From positions 1-64,000 of the forward strand of contig NZ_JXMW01000010.1 in NCBI RefSeq assembly GCF_002072215.1: a stretch of DNA of 64,000 nucleotides, written 5' to 3'. The stretch's first letter is position 1; every line of letters begins with the position of its first letter. Origin of the DNA: Methanobrevibacter arboriphilus JCM 13429 = DSM 1125 (GTDB lineage Archaea; Methanobacteriota; Methanobacteria; Methanobacteriales; Methanobacteriaceae). The notes below the pieces were generated by a model. That model did not search any database. It worked only from the letters and a program-made list of their open reading frames with translations, and was not told the origin of the DNA. This document shows positions 1 through 9,044 of this stretch, piece by piece. The translations under genes were made by a program, and so were the position numbers.

Positions 1-3000
1 AAAACCAAAAATAATCACTGTTTCCATTAAAAACCACTTTAACACTAGTCTTGCCTGTATGAGTTGGTTTATATTTCAAACTCCAAAAACCACTAGAATC
101 AGTAGTTAAATGATAATTCTTACCATCAACAGTAACAGTAATTTGAATATTACCTAAAGAACCTTTATTCTTATCAAAAACAACACCACTAATCACAATA
201 GTCTCATTAACTTTAACATTACCTGGAATAACAATACTAGAATTACTAGCTAACTTAGTAACATTAAAACTAGAGCTATTAACAAAACCAGTGAAATTAT
301 CATCACCGGCCCAATTAACCAAAACAAAAAACTCACCATAATGAACAGGAATATAAACAAAGCTCCAAGCACCAACACGATCAGTAGTCACATTAAAAAC
401 TTCACCACCAATAAAAACAGCAACAGAAACATTACCAATAAAATTACCATCATCATCAGCCAAAACACCACCAATAGTAAGATTTCCACCCACTTTAAAA
501 TCACCAGAAACAACAATACTAGAATTAGTATTATTCTTCAGCACATTAAAGCTTGTGGTATTAGTGAAACTTATATAATTACCATCAAAATCACCATTAT
601 AACTAACAGCCACAGCAATAATTCCTGTACGATTAGTTAAATAGGTTAAATTCCACCCACCAGTACCATTAACACTCACACTTTGAGTAATCCCATCAAC
701 AGTTACATTAACACCAGCTATACCAGTAAAATTATCCAACTGACCAAAAATAGTAACATTCTCACCAATATTAACACCAGAAGGAACAACAACTATACTA
801 GAATTAGTACTATTCCTCAAAACTTCAAAACTAGTACTATTAATAAAACTAGTATAATTCTCATTACCACTAAAACTAACAATAACAGTAATATTACCTG
901 TTTTGTTAGTTATATAATTAAAACTCCAACCACCAGTAACATTAACACTCACACTTTGAATAATCCCATCAACAGTAACATTAACACCAGCTATACCAGT
1001 AAAATTATCCAACTGACCAAAAATAGTAACATTCTCACCAATATTAACACTAGAAGGAACAACAACTATACTAGAATTAGTACTATTCCTTAAAACTTCA
1101 AAACTAGTACTATTACTAAAAGCAGTGAAATTCTCATTACCACTAAAACTAACAATAACTGTTATATTACCTGTTTTGTTAGTTGTGTAATTAAAACTCC
1201 AACCACCAGTACCATTAACACTCACACTTTGAGTAATCCCATCAATAGTAACATTAACACTAGCTATACCAGTAAAATTATCCAACTGACCAGAAATAGT
1301 AACATTATTACCAATACTCACAGGATCTGGATTAACAATAATAGTAGAATTAGTAGCTAATTGGACATTAAAAACTACATTATCATTTACATTATCTAAA
1401 GTAGCAGCTAAAGTTTGAGTGCCAGTTGTAGCTGTTGCATTATAAACAAAACCATCATCACGACTACTATTAAACTTATCACCATTAAAAGTTCCATTAA
1501 CAACAAAATCAGGTAAAAATTCAACACCATCATTACTAAGCGTAGTATTCAAAACTAACAACATAAAACTAACATTACCACCAGGATGAACACCATCCAA
1601 ACTAGTAGTATTAGTAATATTCAAAATATAATGATTAAGAGTATCAACACCCAAAACTTTACCAGTTATATTATTAACACCCCACCAATTAAAATTAAAA
1701 CTACTATTATCATTAAAATTAGTGATCTTCACACCCACAGGAGCAATAATCCTATTATATTCAACAGTAACATTAACACGAGAACCAACCTTAAGATCAG
1801 CAAAATTCAAACCAACACCATGAGCAATGATATTATTACCACGAATAATAAAATCAGTAATATTACTAACAGGAAACTCATAATGATAAGAACAGAAATA
1901 AAAACCATCCCCACCAGTAGAATTAATAGTATTATTCAAAAAACTAACACCATTAAGATTATCTGTATAACAATCAGAATACACACCATAACCAGCACTA
2001 GTGATGTTGTTATTGACGAAGGATATATTTAAGTTGTTGTTGCTGTATGCAAGCAGATTAACACCATAGTCTGTTCCTGTGATGTTGTTGTCAGTGCAGG
2101 TTATATTTAAGTTGTTGGTGTTGTATGCATCAATACTAACAGCAATTAATCCTGTGATGATGTTGTCAGTGAAGTTTATATTTGCGTTGCTGGTTTCGGA
2201 TGCAATCAGATGAACAGGACCGAATGATCCTCCTGTGATGATGTTGTCAGTAAAGGTTAAATTGGTGTAGTTGCCGTTGGTTACATCCACACGAGCAGCA
2301 CCTACTGATGATCCACCTCCTATAATGTTGTTCTTAGTGACGATTATATTAAGGTAGTTACTGCCAGTCCCTGCATTCAGATAAAAAGCATAATTTAATG
2401 ATGCTCCTCCGACGAGGAAGTTGTCAGTGAAGGTTATATTAATGTAGTTGCTGCCGTATACATTCAATTTAGTACCCTCTCCTCCTGTGATTCTGTTGTT
2501 AGCGAAGGCTATATTGAGGTTGTTGTTGTAGTTTACCCCCATAGGAGATAATTCTGTGATGTTGTTGTCAGTGAAGGTTATATTGTTGTAGTTGCCGCTG
2601 TATGCATCCAGATAAAATCCTGTGATGTTGTTGTCAGTGAAGGTTATATTGTTGTAGTCGCAGTTGGGTGCATACAGATAAAATTCTTTGATGTTGTTGT
2701 CAGTGAAGGTTATATTGTTGTATTTATTGTTGTCGTTTATATAATAAACACCATATGTTCCTGTGATGTTGTTGTTGGTGAAGGTTATATTGGTGTTGTT
2801 GCTGCTGTATGCACCCAGATTAACACCCCGTGATCCAGATGATGTTCCTGTGATATTGTTGTCAGTGAAGGTTATATTGTTGTAGTTACTGTAGTATGCA
2901 TCCAGATAAACACCATACAGAGAAATGCTATATGTTCCTGTGATGTTGTTTCCAGTAAAAGTCAAATTACTACTAGAACCACGAGCATTAACACGAACAC

Positions 3001-3592
3001 CACTAGGATAATTACTAGTGCCATTAAGATATATCTTATTATTAACAAAAGAAACAACAACAAGAGCAAAACTATCATCTGGAACATTAACAAAAACAGC
3101 ACCATAATTAGAATTACTTATATAAGAAACAATAACATTATCCTCAATAACTATGCCCTTTAAATCACCACCAGAACTACTAATATTAATACTAACATTC
3201 GTTGTAATAATATTATTACCAGTAACTGTTAAATCACTACTATTAGCTACTATAGAAGTATTAAAACCAGTAATAGTTAAATTAACAATTCTAACATTAG
3301 GTGCTGTGATATTAAACAAAACACCAGACCCAGAAATATTAACATTACGATTTTTACCTTGAATAGTAGCATTACGAGTCACATTAATCTGACCCAGAGT
3401 ATAATTACCATCATCATCCAAGTTAATAATCAACTCATCCCCAGCATCATTATTAATTATATTTTGAAAATCACCAGTAGTATTAGACGAATTCAAATCA
3501 TAAGTACCTGCACTAACACTAGACAAACTAAACAAAAATAAAACAGCTAATACCAGTAAAAATGAAATAAAAAAATTATTATTTTTAAACAT
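1..3592 (-). CDS. Adhesin-like cell-surface protein, beta-helix plus Ig-like repeats (C-terminus outside window)
   Basis: Reading the minus strand from the ATG at 3592 gives an uninterrupted frame of about 1197 codons that leaves the window at base 1, so the C-terminus is missing. The first ~28 residues are a signal peptide (MFKNNNFF, hydrophobic core, SSVSA). Then comes a parallel beta-helix region (about residues 30-610) with many short NITGT / GVYLDAY / NITFTDNN repeats, and from about residue 700 at least five Ig-like domains of roughly 80-90 residues beginning SIVV...GENVTI and ending FSGNENFT. This architecture is that of methanogen adhesin-like proteins, thought to mediate attachment to other cells or host surfaces. 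A strong Shine-Dalgarno (GAGGTGAG, 7 bases before ATG) fixes the start. Anchor type is unknown because the end is not seen. Plus-strand frames in this region are shadows of this gene. Confidence 0.85.
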   Translation of the reverse strand, partial: MFKNNNFFISFLLVLAVLFLFSLSSVSAGTYDLNSSNTTGDFQNIINNDAGDELIINLDDDGNYTLGQINVTRNATIQGKNRNVNISGSGVLFNITAPNVRIVNLTITGFNTSIVANSSDLTVTGNNIITTNVSINISSSGGDLKGIVIEDNVIVSYISNSNYGAVFVNVPDDSFALVVVSFVNNKIYLNGTSNYPSGVRVNARGSSSNLTFTGNNITGTYSISLYGVYLDAYYSNYNNITFTDNNITGTSSGSRGVNLGAYSSNNTNITFTNNNITGTYGVYYINDNNKYNNITFTDNNIKEFYLYAPNCDYNNITFTDNNITGFYLDAYSGNYNNITFTDNNITELSPMGVNYNNNLNIAFANNRITGGEGTKLNVYGSNYINITFTDNFLVGGASLNYAFYLNAGTGSNYLNIIVTKNNIIGGGSSVGAARVDVTNGNYTNLTFTDNIITGGSFGPVHLIASETSNANINFTDNIITGLIAVSIDAYNTNNLNITCTDNNITGTDYGVNLLAYSNNNLNISFVNNNITSAGYGVYSDCYTDNLNGVSFLNNTINSTGGDGFYFCSYHYEFPVSNITDFIIRGNNIIAHGVGLNFADLKVGSRVNVTVEYNRIIAPVGVKITNFNDNSSFNFNWWGVNNITGKVLGVDTLNHYILNITNTTSLDGVHPGGNVSFMLLVLNTTLSNDGVEFLPDFVVNGTFNGDKFNSSRDDGFVYNATATTGTQTLAATLDNVNDNVVFNVQLATNSTIIVNPDPVSIGNNVTISGQLDNFTGIASVNVTIDGITQSVSVNGTGGWSFNYTTNKTGNITVIVSFSGNENFTAFSNSTSFEVLRNSTNSSIVVVPSSVNIGENVTIFGQLDNFTGIAGVNVTVDGIIQSVSVNVTGGWSFNYITNKTGNITVIVSFSGNENYTSFINSTSFEVLRNSTNSSIVVVPSGVNIGENVTIFGQLDNFTGIAGVNVTVDGITQSVSVNGTGGWNLTYLTNRTGIIAVAVSYNGDFDGNYISFTNTTSFNVLKNNTNSSIVVSGDFKVGGNLTIGGVLADDDGNFIGNVSVAVFIGGEVFNVTTDRVGAWSFVYIPVHYGEFFVLVNWAGDDNFTGFVNSSSFNVTKLASNSSIVIPGNVKVNETIVISGVVFDKNKGSLGNIQITVTVDGKNYHLTTDSSGFWSLKYKPTHTGKTSVKVVFNGNSDYFWF
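2000..2953 (-). repeat. Beta-helix repeat block with codon usage unlike the rest of the adhesin gene
   Basis: About 13 tandem units of 57-90 bp, each spelling variants of DNNITG...GVYLDAYS.NNY.NITFT on the minus strand. Unit lengths are multiples of three, so the frame survives unit gain or loss. Inside the block Asn and Tyr are mostly AAC and TAC and Thr is mostly ACA or ACC. On both sides the same gene uses almost only AAT, TAT and ACT. The plus strand therefore switches abruptly from A/C-rich to T/G-rich near 2000 and back near 2953. Confidence 0.75.
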
Positions 3593-3599
3593 ATAAATT

Positions 3600-3680
3600 C
3601 TCACCTCAAATAATATTTAACATAAAAAACTCAAAAAATGAACACTCACTTTGTTCTTTTTATAATAAATATAAAAAACT
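3600..3680 (-). promoter_or_regulatory. Putative promoter and ribosome binding site of the adhesin gene
   Basis: On the minus strand a TATA-like tract (TTTTTATATTTATTATA) lies about 70-85 bases before the ATG, and GAGGTGAG sits 7 bases before it. An archaeal TATA box at this place would put transcription start about 45-50 bases upstream of the start codon. The Shine-Dalgarno is convincing. The TATA call is weak because the whole region is AT-rich. Confidence 0.4.
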
Positions 3681-3724
3681 ACTATAAAAACCTTACTCCC
3701 ACCAAAATAAAAAAACAATAGCTA

Positions 3725-3737
3725 CCCCCCCCCCCCC
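3725..3737. repeat. Homopolymer of 13 C (13 G on the adhesin strand)
   Basis: An uninterrupted run of 13 C in an otherwise AT-rich intergenic region. It lies 133-145 bases upstream of the adhesin start codon and roughly 50-60 bases upstream of the putative TATA box. The motif AATAGCT occurs on both sides of the run. Such tracts are prone to slipped-strand mispairing. Confidence 0.95.
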
Positions 3738-3739
3738 GT

Positions 3740-4365
3740 GAAAATAGTAGAATAGCTGTTTAAAAAAGAAAAAAAGAAGCAAAAACAAGAATAACGCAAA
3801 AACAAGAATAAACAACAAAATAAAAAAATAACAACTAAAAAAAATAAATAAAAAACCATAAACTAAAATATAACAAATATAAAAGCTTTAAAACAATATA
3901 AAACTATTATAATAATATAATAAAGCTAAATAAACAATAAAATTAAGTAAAAATAAAAAAACAAACAATATAAAATAAAAAAAATAATAAGAAAATCTGA
4001 AAAATAACAGCTAAACAACATAAACACACAGAATATAAAAAACGAAAATAAAAAAAATAAAATTACAATATCCTCAAAAACAAAATAGCTGTTATCAAGC
4101 ACCACCATATATAAAATAAAAAAATATTCAAAGAAACTAAAACAAAGATAAAGCACTACAAAAGAACAAAAACGATTAATAATAATAAAAAAGAATAAAA
4201 ATAAAACAAAGCACTAAAACAAAGAACAATATAACATCTACAAAGCAAAAAACAACTAATAAAAAAACAAAAAACAACCAAAACAACCAAAACACCAAAC
4301 AAAGAACAACAAACCACCCAAACAATAAAAAACAACTAATAAAAAAAGAAAAAACCCCAAAAAAA
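3740..4365. other. A-rich low-complexity intergenic DNA
   Basis: The plus strand is overwhelmingly A with some C and almost no T (motifs such as AACAAAAAACAACTAAT). Minus-strand frames here give phenylalanine-rich strings without ribosome binding sites and look like composition artefacts. No gene is supported. The strand bias resembles that of adhesin coding DNA, so the stretch may be badly decayed adhesin sequence. Confidence 0.5.
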
Positions 4366-4740
4366 TAGCTCAACAACATCACAGGAACATCACGAGGTGT
4401 TTATTTGTCTGCATACAGCAGCAACAACGCCATATATAAACCAAAACAATACAACAATCCACAGGAACAGACTATGGTGTTTATCTGGGTGCATACAGCG
4501 ATAACAATACCACATATAACCAAGATTACACAACAATTCACAGGAACATCAGGCTATGGTGTTGCTCTGTCTGCATACAGCAGCAAAAATACCACATATA
4601 ACCAAAGCCTAACGATATCACAGGAACAGACTATGGTGTTGCTCTGTCTGCATCCAGCGATAACAATACCAATAAACCAAGCCAATAACATCACAGGAAC
4701 ATACGCATCTGGTGTTTATCTGGATGCATACAGCAAGCTA
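4366..4740 (+). pseudogene. Frameshifted fragment of adhesin beta-helix repeats, inverted relative to the intact gene
   Basis: Five units start at about 4381, 4461, 4540, 4620 and 4693, each opening ACAGGAACA and containing GGTGTTTATCTGGATGCATA-like DNA (ITGT...GVYLDAYSSNN). They match the repeat block of the adhesin at DNA level but lie on the opposite strand. Unit spacings of 80, 79, 80 and 73 bp are not multiples of three, so the frame is lost at each junction. No start codon or ribosome binding site is seen. The piece uses the same AAC/TAC-type codons as the block inside the intact gene. It could be a dead fragment or a donor cassette for recombination. Confidence 0.75.
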
Positions 4741-4944
4741 CAAAAAAAACACAAAAATCTTTCAAAAAAAACCCACCTACAAAAACAAAAAAAAATAATC
4801 AACTAACAACCACACTATAACCTAAAAAAACACTAATAATATTCTAACAATTAACTTCATACTATAAAAAAAATATAATTCAGACAAACTAAAATATAAA
4901 ACTAAAATTTAAAAAAACTTAACAATTATAATCTAAAGATCAAA

Positions 4945-4966
4945 GGTTCAAAACCCTCCAAGTCCG
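4945..4966 (+). other. tRNA 3'-end-like fragment, possible integration scar
   Basis: GGTTCAAAACCCTCCAAGTC then CG resembles a tRNA from the T-loop (TTCAAAA) to the 3' acceptor strand. The upstream T-stem strand (AAAGG) does not pair with the downstream one, and no D-arm or anticodon arm precedes it. A bare 3' end is what integration at a tRNA gene leaves behind. No second copy was noticed in the window, so this remains a guess. The rest of 4741-5106 shows no gene. Confidence 0.3.
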
Positions 4967-5106
4967 TTTATTGATTTTGATGATTTTTTGTTGTTAGATA
5001 AATAAATATCTAAAAATTTTAAATATATATCATTAATATTGCTAAAGCTTTTAAAAAAAATGCATACTATGAAATCATCTGATAAAACCAAACAAAATTT
5101 TATGAA

Positions 5107-8100
5107 TTAGAAAAAATCATCTTTAAATTCATCTTTTTTAAGAAGATTAATATTTTTTTTAGTTTGATTGATTAAATCTTTTAAATAAGAAATATGCTTT
5201 GAAAAATTTGAGATATTCGGCAAATCTTCAACCATACTCAAAACTTTTTGATAACTAACAACCCCTTCTTCTTCCAATGAAGAAAACGAACTAATGAATT
5301 TCGCTTCTGATTTCATTAATGAAATACACTTAAAGATTTCAATATCATTATTTAATATTAAAAATTTCTTTAAAAATTTCATGAAACATTCCTCATCAAA
5401 AGTATAAATAATCATACTAAAAATAGCATGCATATGTTTTTTAGAATTATTATTAACTTTAATGAAATTATTGATATAATCATGCTCAATAGTTGTTCCT
5501 TTAAAAAGAATAGTTATTGGATGCTCAACACTAGAAAAATAATTCCGTTTATTTATTAATAAATTAATAATTTCATCAATATCCTTTTCAGAAAACTTAC
5601 CATTCCAAATAAATGATAATTTAGGTCCACGTCGAAGATCTGATATTTTTTCAGAATTAATAAGTTCATTTAAATACTGTTTCAAAAATGGTGGATTAAT
5701 TGTGCACAGTGATTCTAATTCTTTTCCATCATAATCCCAATTAGGATCTCTTTCTATAACTTTATAAAAAAAATCTTTTAGTAATTCAAAGTTATCTTCA
5801 AAGAAGTAATTATATTTTTGGCAAAATCCATAATTAAACCTGAAAGTTATATCATTTGGCCTATTAATTATGATTTTTGTTATGTATTGTATTATATTAG
5901 ATGTTTTACCTGCAAAAGGAACTTCTTTCTTAAACTTTAAAAAACATTTATCAAATTTTAAATAGTCATCAGGATTAAAAAAATGAAACCCTCCATCTAA
6001 AGAATTAATAAAATTTACAAACTTTAAAAAAATATCTTTATTAATGTCAGATTCATTAACACTTCCAAAAAATATTTCATTCAAAAATTGCTTTTCTTCA
6101 TACTCAGGATAATTTATAATAATATAAAATTTTTCAACATCTAATAATTTTTTATTGATGATTGTCGATATAAAACTTCCATTATTTATAAACCTATAAT
6201 TTTTACTCTGATAATGTTTAAAAGCATCAATAAAAATATCAATATCTTTTTCTGCTAAAACTTCAAATAATGGACTTATATAACTTTTATTGCAATAATT
6301 TTCCTGTTTTGAAATTTCTATTTCATTCATGAAATCTATAACATTCATAACATAAACATTATCTTTATTTACCAAATCTTTAGAAATATCTTCTTTTATC
6401 TCAAAATCTTTTTTTCTAGGGTCATTGAAATTTTTCAAAGATGATGAGTAAATTAACGCTTTGTTAATCATATTCCAGTTTATTAAAGAATCAAAATCTT
6501 CTGATTCTGCAATATTGAATTTATTCAGCTTTTTAGTATATGTATAAATAATCTGTGAATGTTTATACTTATTAATATTGAATTTTTTGAAAAAATTATA
6601 CACTAATTTCTGTTCCTTATTATAAACTTCTTTTTTTTCTTCATAAAATTTATTAATATATTCTTCAAAGACATTTTCCACAGAAGTAGGATATAGATCA
6701 TGCAACTCAAATAGTCTCTCCAATATTTTTTTTCTTAATTTGAGCAGGGAATCTGTTTCAAACAATTCAAATCTATGTAATAGCATTCTTTTCTTTGAAA
6801 TCATCTCATTTTCTGTAAAATTCCATTCAAATAATTGAGGGATGAAAAATAGAAACAATTTTTCTGCTAATTTTCTTTTTTCAAGATTTAAATTATTTGA
6901 AGATAAAAAATCGATGAACCTATTTTGAAACTCAAAATCATATTCTTTATCGATTCTTTTAAAAGAAAATTTATCATTAATCACTTCAATAATCTCAGGT
7001 GCTTTTGAAGGTTGTATAAAAATCAAATCAAAAGATAAATTTAAAGCATCATGAGCAATGTTTGGCTTAGACCTATATAAATCTGATAATAATTTAATAT
7101 GAACCGTATTTTCATAAATATTACGAATTGATGGAATTTCAAATTCCTCAACATCAAATTCTTCAGGTTCTAAACTATCACTCCATTTATTTATAAAATC
7201 AAGCACATCAACCTCATAAAAAATGTTAAAAACTTTAAAAAAACTTAATAGTTTAATAAAATTGTTATCAAACTTATTTTTAACTGGATTAATGAGAAAA
7301 GTTATTCTATCTTTAATTTCATCAAAATTAAAAGCATTCAAAACATCCACAAGTTTACTATAAATCTCATCATTATAATCTATAATGAATAATTCTATCC
7401 ATCTATCATAATCAATTACTGAGGATTTTTCATCTATAAAAGCTTTATAAAAAACATAAGTTGATAAAATTGAATCTGAAAGCCTAACAACTTCATTGTC
7501 ACATATTTCAACAACTTCATGATTGTTTAATTTTTCAATAATATTCCAATTATCTATCAAATCAAAATCAAATTCATTTTTTAAAACATTTAACAAATTT
7601 TCATTGTTTTTATCTAAGTATCCAAAAAATGATAATATTCCAAGTGTTTTCAAGGAATCTTTTTCATTTAAAAAAGAAACAGTTTTTTTATAATTCTCAA
7701 AATAATTTTCATAAATTTTTATAGGATTTCTTAAAAAAGATTCATCATCATTATCAATTATAGGCAAAATAGCCATTAAAGCAAGTGCAGGATTGCCATC
7801 TGATATTTTAAGAACAATATCTAATGCAAAGTCTTTAACATGGAGATTCTTTTCTTTTAATAAACTAGTAATCATTTTCCAAATATCTTCTCTTTCCATC
7901 TTCCCAATTTCAACTAATTCTGGTGAATAATCTATTAAATCTAGTTTTATTTTTTCTTTAAATTGACTTTTAAGAGATAAAATAACCTTAATATTTGTAT
8001 TAGGAATGTTCTCTAGAAATTGTATTAATAAATCGAAATTCCTAAAAGTCCCATCAAAATTGTCAAAAACTATAAGATAACTATTGCCTTGGGAAATAAG

Positions 8101-8865
8101 TTTTGAAAAACTATCTTGTAAGTCATATTGAAAGCCATTAACAATTAGAACTTTATAATTATTTTTTATTGAAAATTCTTTTGCAATTTCTAATGACACT
8201 CTTGTTTTACCAGTGCCTTGATTACCATACAATGCTATAATATCATTCTTTAAAAGAATATTTGAAATGTCTTCAATTAAGCCATTAGAATTTATAAGAG
8301 GGTTTTTCAAATCTGGTCTAAATCCTTTTTTACTTTTTTCAACGAAATTATCAAAAGTAGATATACATTGAAATAAGTTAATTCTGGGAATATAATCACT
8401 AGTAGAAGGAAATGTTTGCAATTCAATTGCTAATTTTTGAATAGAATATAAAGTTAATTTAGCATTAGGATTATATTTTTTCAATGTTTTTATTAATGAA
8501 TCATGTTCATCAGGACTTAATTTACTTGTAAATGCTAAAATAACTTCAGATATTTTTTCATTTTCAATAGTTGTTTTAGTTGTATCAAAACAGCCTACAA
8601 TGTCATCTTTAAGTTTATCCATGAAAATTTTTTTATTATTTAATTTATCTTGAGTAGTAACTTCACAAAAGATATATTTATCATTTTCTGAATCATAAAA
8701 AAAACTATCAGGAATTCCTTTCGACGTTTTATTTTTACCTAAAACTCCACCGGGGGCAGAAATAAACTCATATTTTTTATTATAACTAAGAAAGCTATTT
8801 ATTAATGATTGGAATGTTGCTTGATCTATTGTTTGAAGTTCTTTTTCAATTAAATCAATTATCAT
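5107..8865 (-). CDS. STAND-type NTPase with N-terminal PD-(D/E)XK-like nuclease domain (anti-phage candidate)
   Basis: 1252 residues. Residues 1-150 resemble a restriction-endonuclease fold: GIPDSFF (PD at 52-53) followed by YIFCEVTTQ (E68), where the usual lysine is replaced by Thr/Gln. A P-loop NTPase follows, with Walker A GNQGTGKT at 214-221 and Walker B LIVFDNF at 264-270. The remaining ~800 residues are helix-rich and repeat-like, typical of STAND sensor regions. The order effector, NTPase, sensor is that of Avs-like antiviral STAND proteins, which in characterised cases recognise phage proteins and then activate the effector. No family assignment beyond the architecture is possible here. 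GGTGA precedes the ATG. The neighbour upstream is an FRG-domain gene on the same strand. Confidence 0.7.
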   Translation of the reverse strand: MIIDLIEKELQTIDQATFQSLINSFLSYNKKYEFISAPGGVLGKNKTSKGIPDSFFYDSENDKYIFCEVTTQDKLNNKKIFMDKLKDDIVGCFDTTKTTIENEKISEVILAFTSKLSPDEHDSLIKTLKKYNPNAKLTLYSIQKLAIELQTFPSTSDYIPRINLFQCISTFDNFVEKSKKGFRPDLKNPLINSNGLIEDISNILLKNDIIALYGNQGTGKTRVSLEIAKEFSIKNNYKVLIVNGFQYDLQDSFSKLISQGNSYLIVFDNFDGTFRNFDLLIQFLENIPNTNIKVILSLKSQFKEKIKLDLIDYSPELVEIGKMEREDIWKMITSLLKEKNLHVKDFALDIVLKISDGNPALALMAILPIIDNDDESFLRNPIKIYENYFENYKKTVSFLNEKDSLKTLGILSFFGYLDKNNENLLNVLKNEFDFDLIDNWNIIEKLNNHEVVEICDNEVVRLSDSILSTYVFYKAFIDEKSSVIDYDRWIELFIIDYNDEIYSKLVDVLNAFNFDEIKDRITFLINPVKNKFDNNFIKLLSFFKVFNIFYEVDVLDFINKWSDSLEPEEFDVEEFEIPSIRNIYENTVHIKLLSDLYRSKPNIAHDALNLSFDLIFIQPSKAPEIIEVINDKFSFKRIDKEYDFEFQNRFIDFLSSNNLNLEKRKLAEKLFLFFIPQLFEWNFTENEMISKKRMLLHRFELFETDSLLKLRKKILERLFELHDLYPTSVENVFEEYINKFYEEKKEVYNKEQKLVYNFFKKFNINKYKHSQIIYTYTKKLNKFNIAESEDFDSLINWNMINKALIYSSSLKNFNDPRKKDFEIKEDISKDLVNKDNVYVMNVIDFMNEIEISKQENYCNKSYISPLFEVLAEKDIDIFIDAFKHYQSKNYRFINNGSFISTIINKKLLDVEKFYIIINYPEYEEKQFLNEIFFGSVNESDINKDIFLKFVNFINSLDGGFHFFNPDDYLKFDKCFLKFKKEVPFAGKTSNIIQYITKIIINRPNDITFRFNYGFCQKYNYFFEDNFELLKDFFYKVIERDPNWDYDGKELESLCTINPPFLKQYLNELINSEKISDLRRGPKLSFIWNGKFSEKDIDEIINLLINKRNYFSSVEHPITILFKGTTIEHDYINNFIKVNNNSKKHMHAIFSMIIYTFDEECFMKFLKKFLILNNDIEIFKCISLMKSEAKFISSFSSLEEEGVVSYQKVLSMVEDLPNISNFSKHISYLKDLINQTKKNINLLKKDEFKDDFF

Positions 8866-9044
8866 ATTTCACCTGATTCATCATTTCTTTGATTTTCAAA
8901 AATTCTTTATCTTCTTAGCTAATTAAAAAATCTTCTATTTTATACTTATAATCTTATATATTCTATTATTTTTTAAATATTATTACTTCTTCGTTAGTAT
9001 TAATAAGGAATATAACTAAAAATAGTAAAACTTGAAAAATTTAT

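Noticed and set aside
341-3541. Several plus-strand open frames rich in Asn, Ser, Thr and Ile
   Set aside because: They are the antisense shadow of the continuous minus-strand adhesin frame and have no ribosome binding sites.
3926-4382. Two phenylalanine-rich minus-strand frames
   Set aside because: Produced by A-rich low-complexity DNA; no Shine-Dalgarno and no protein-like composition.
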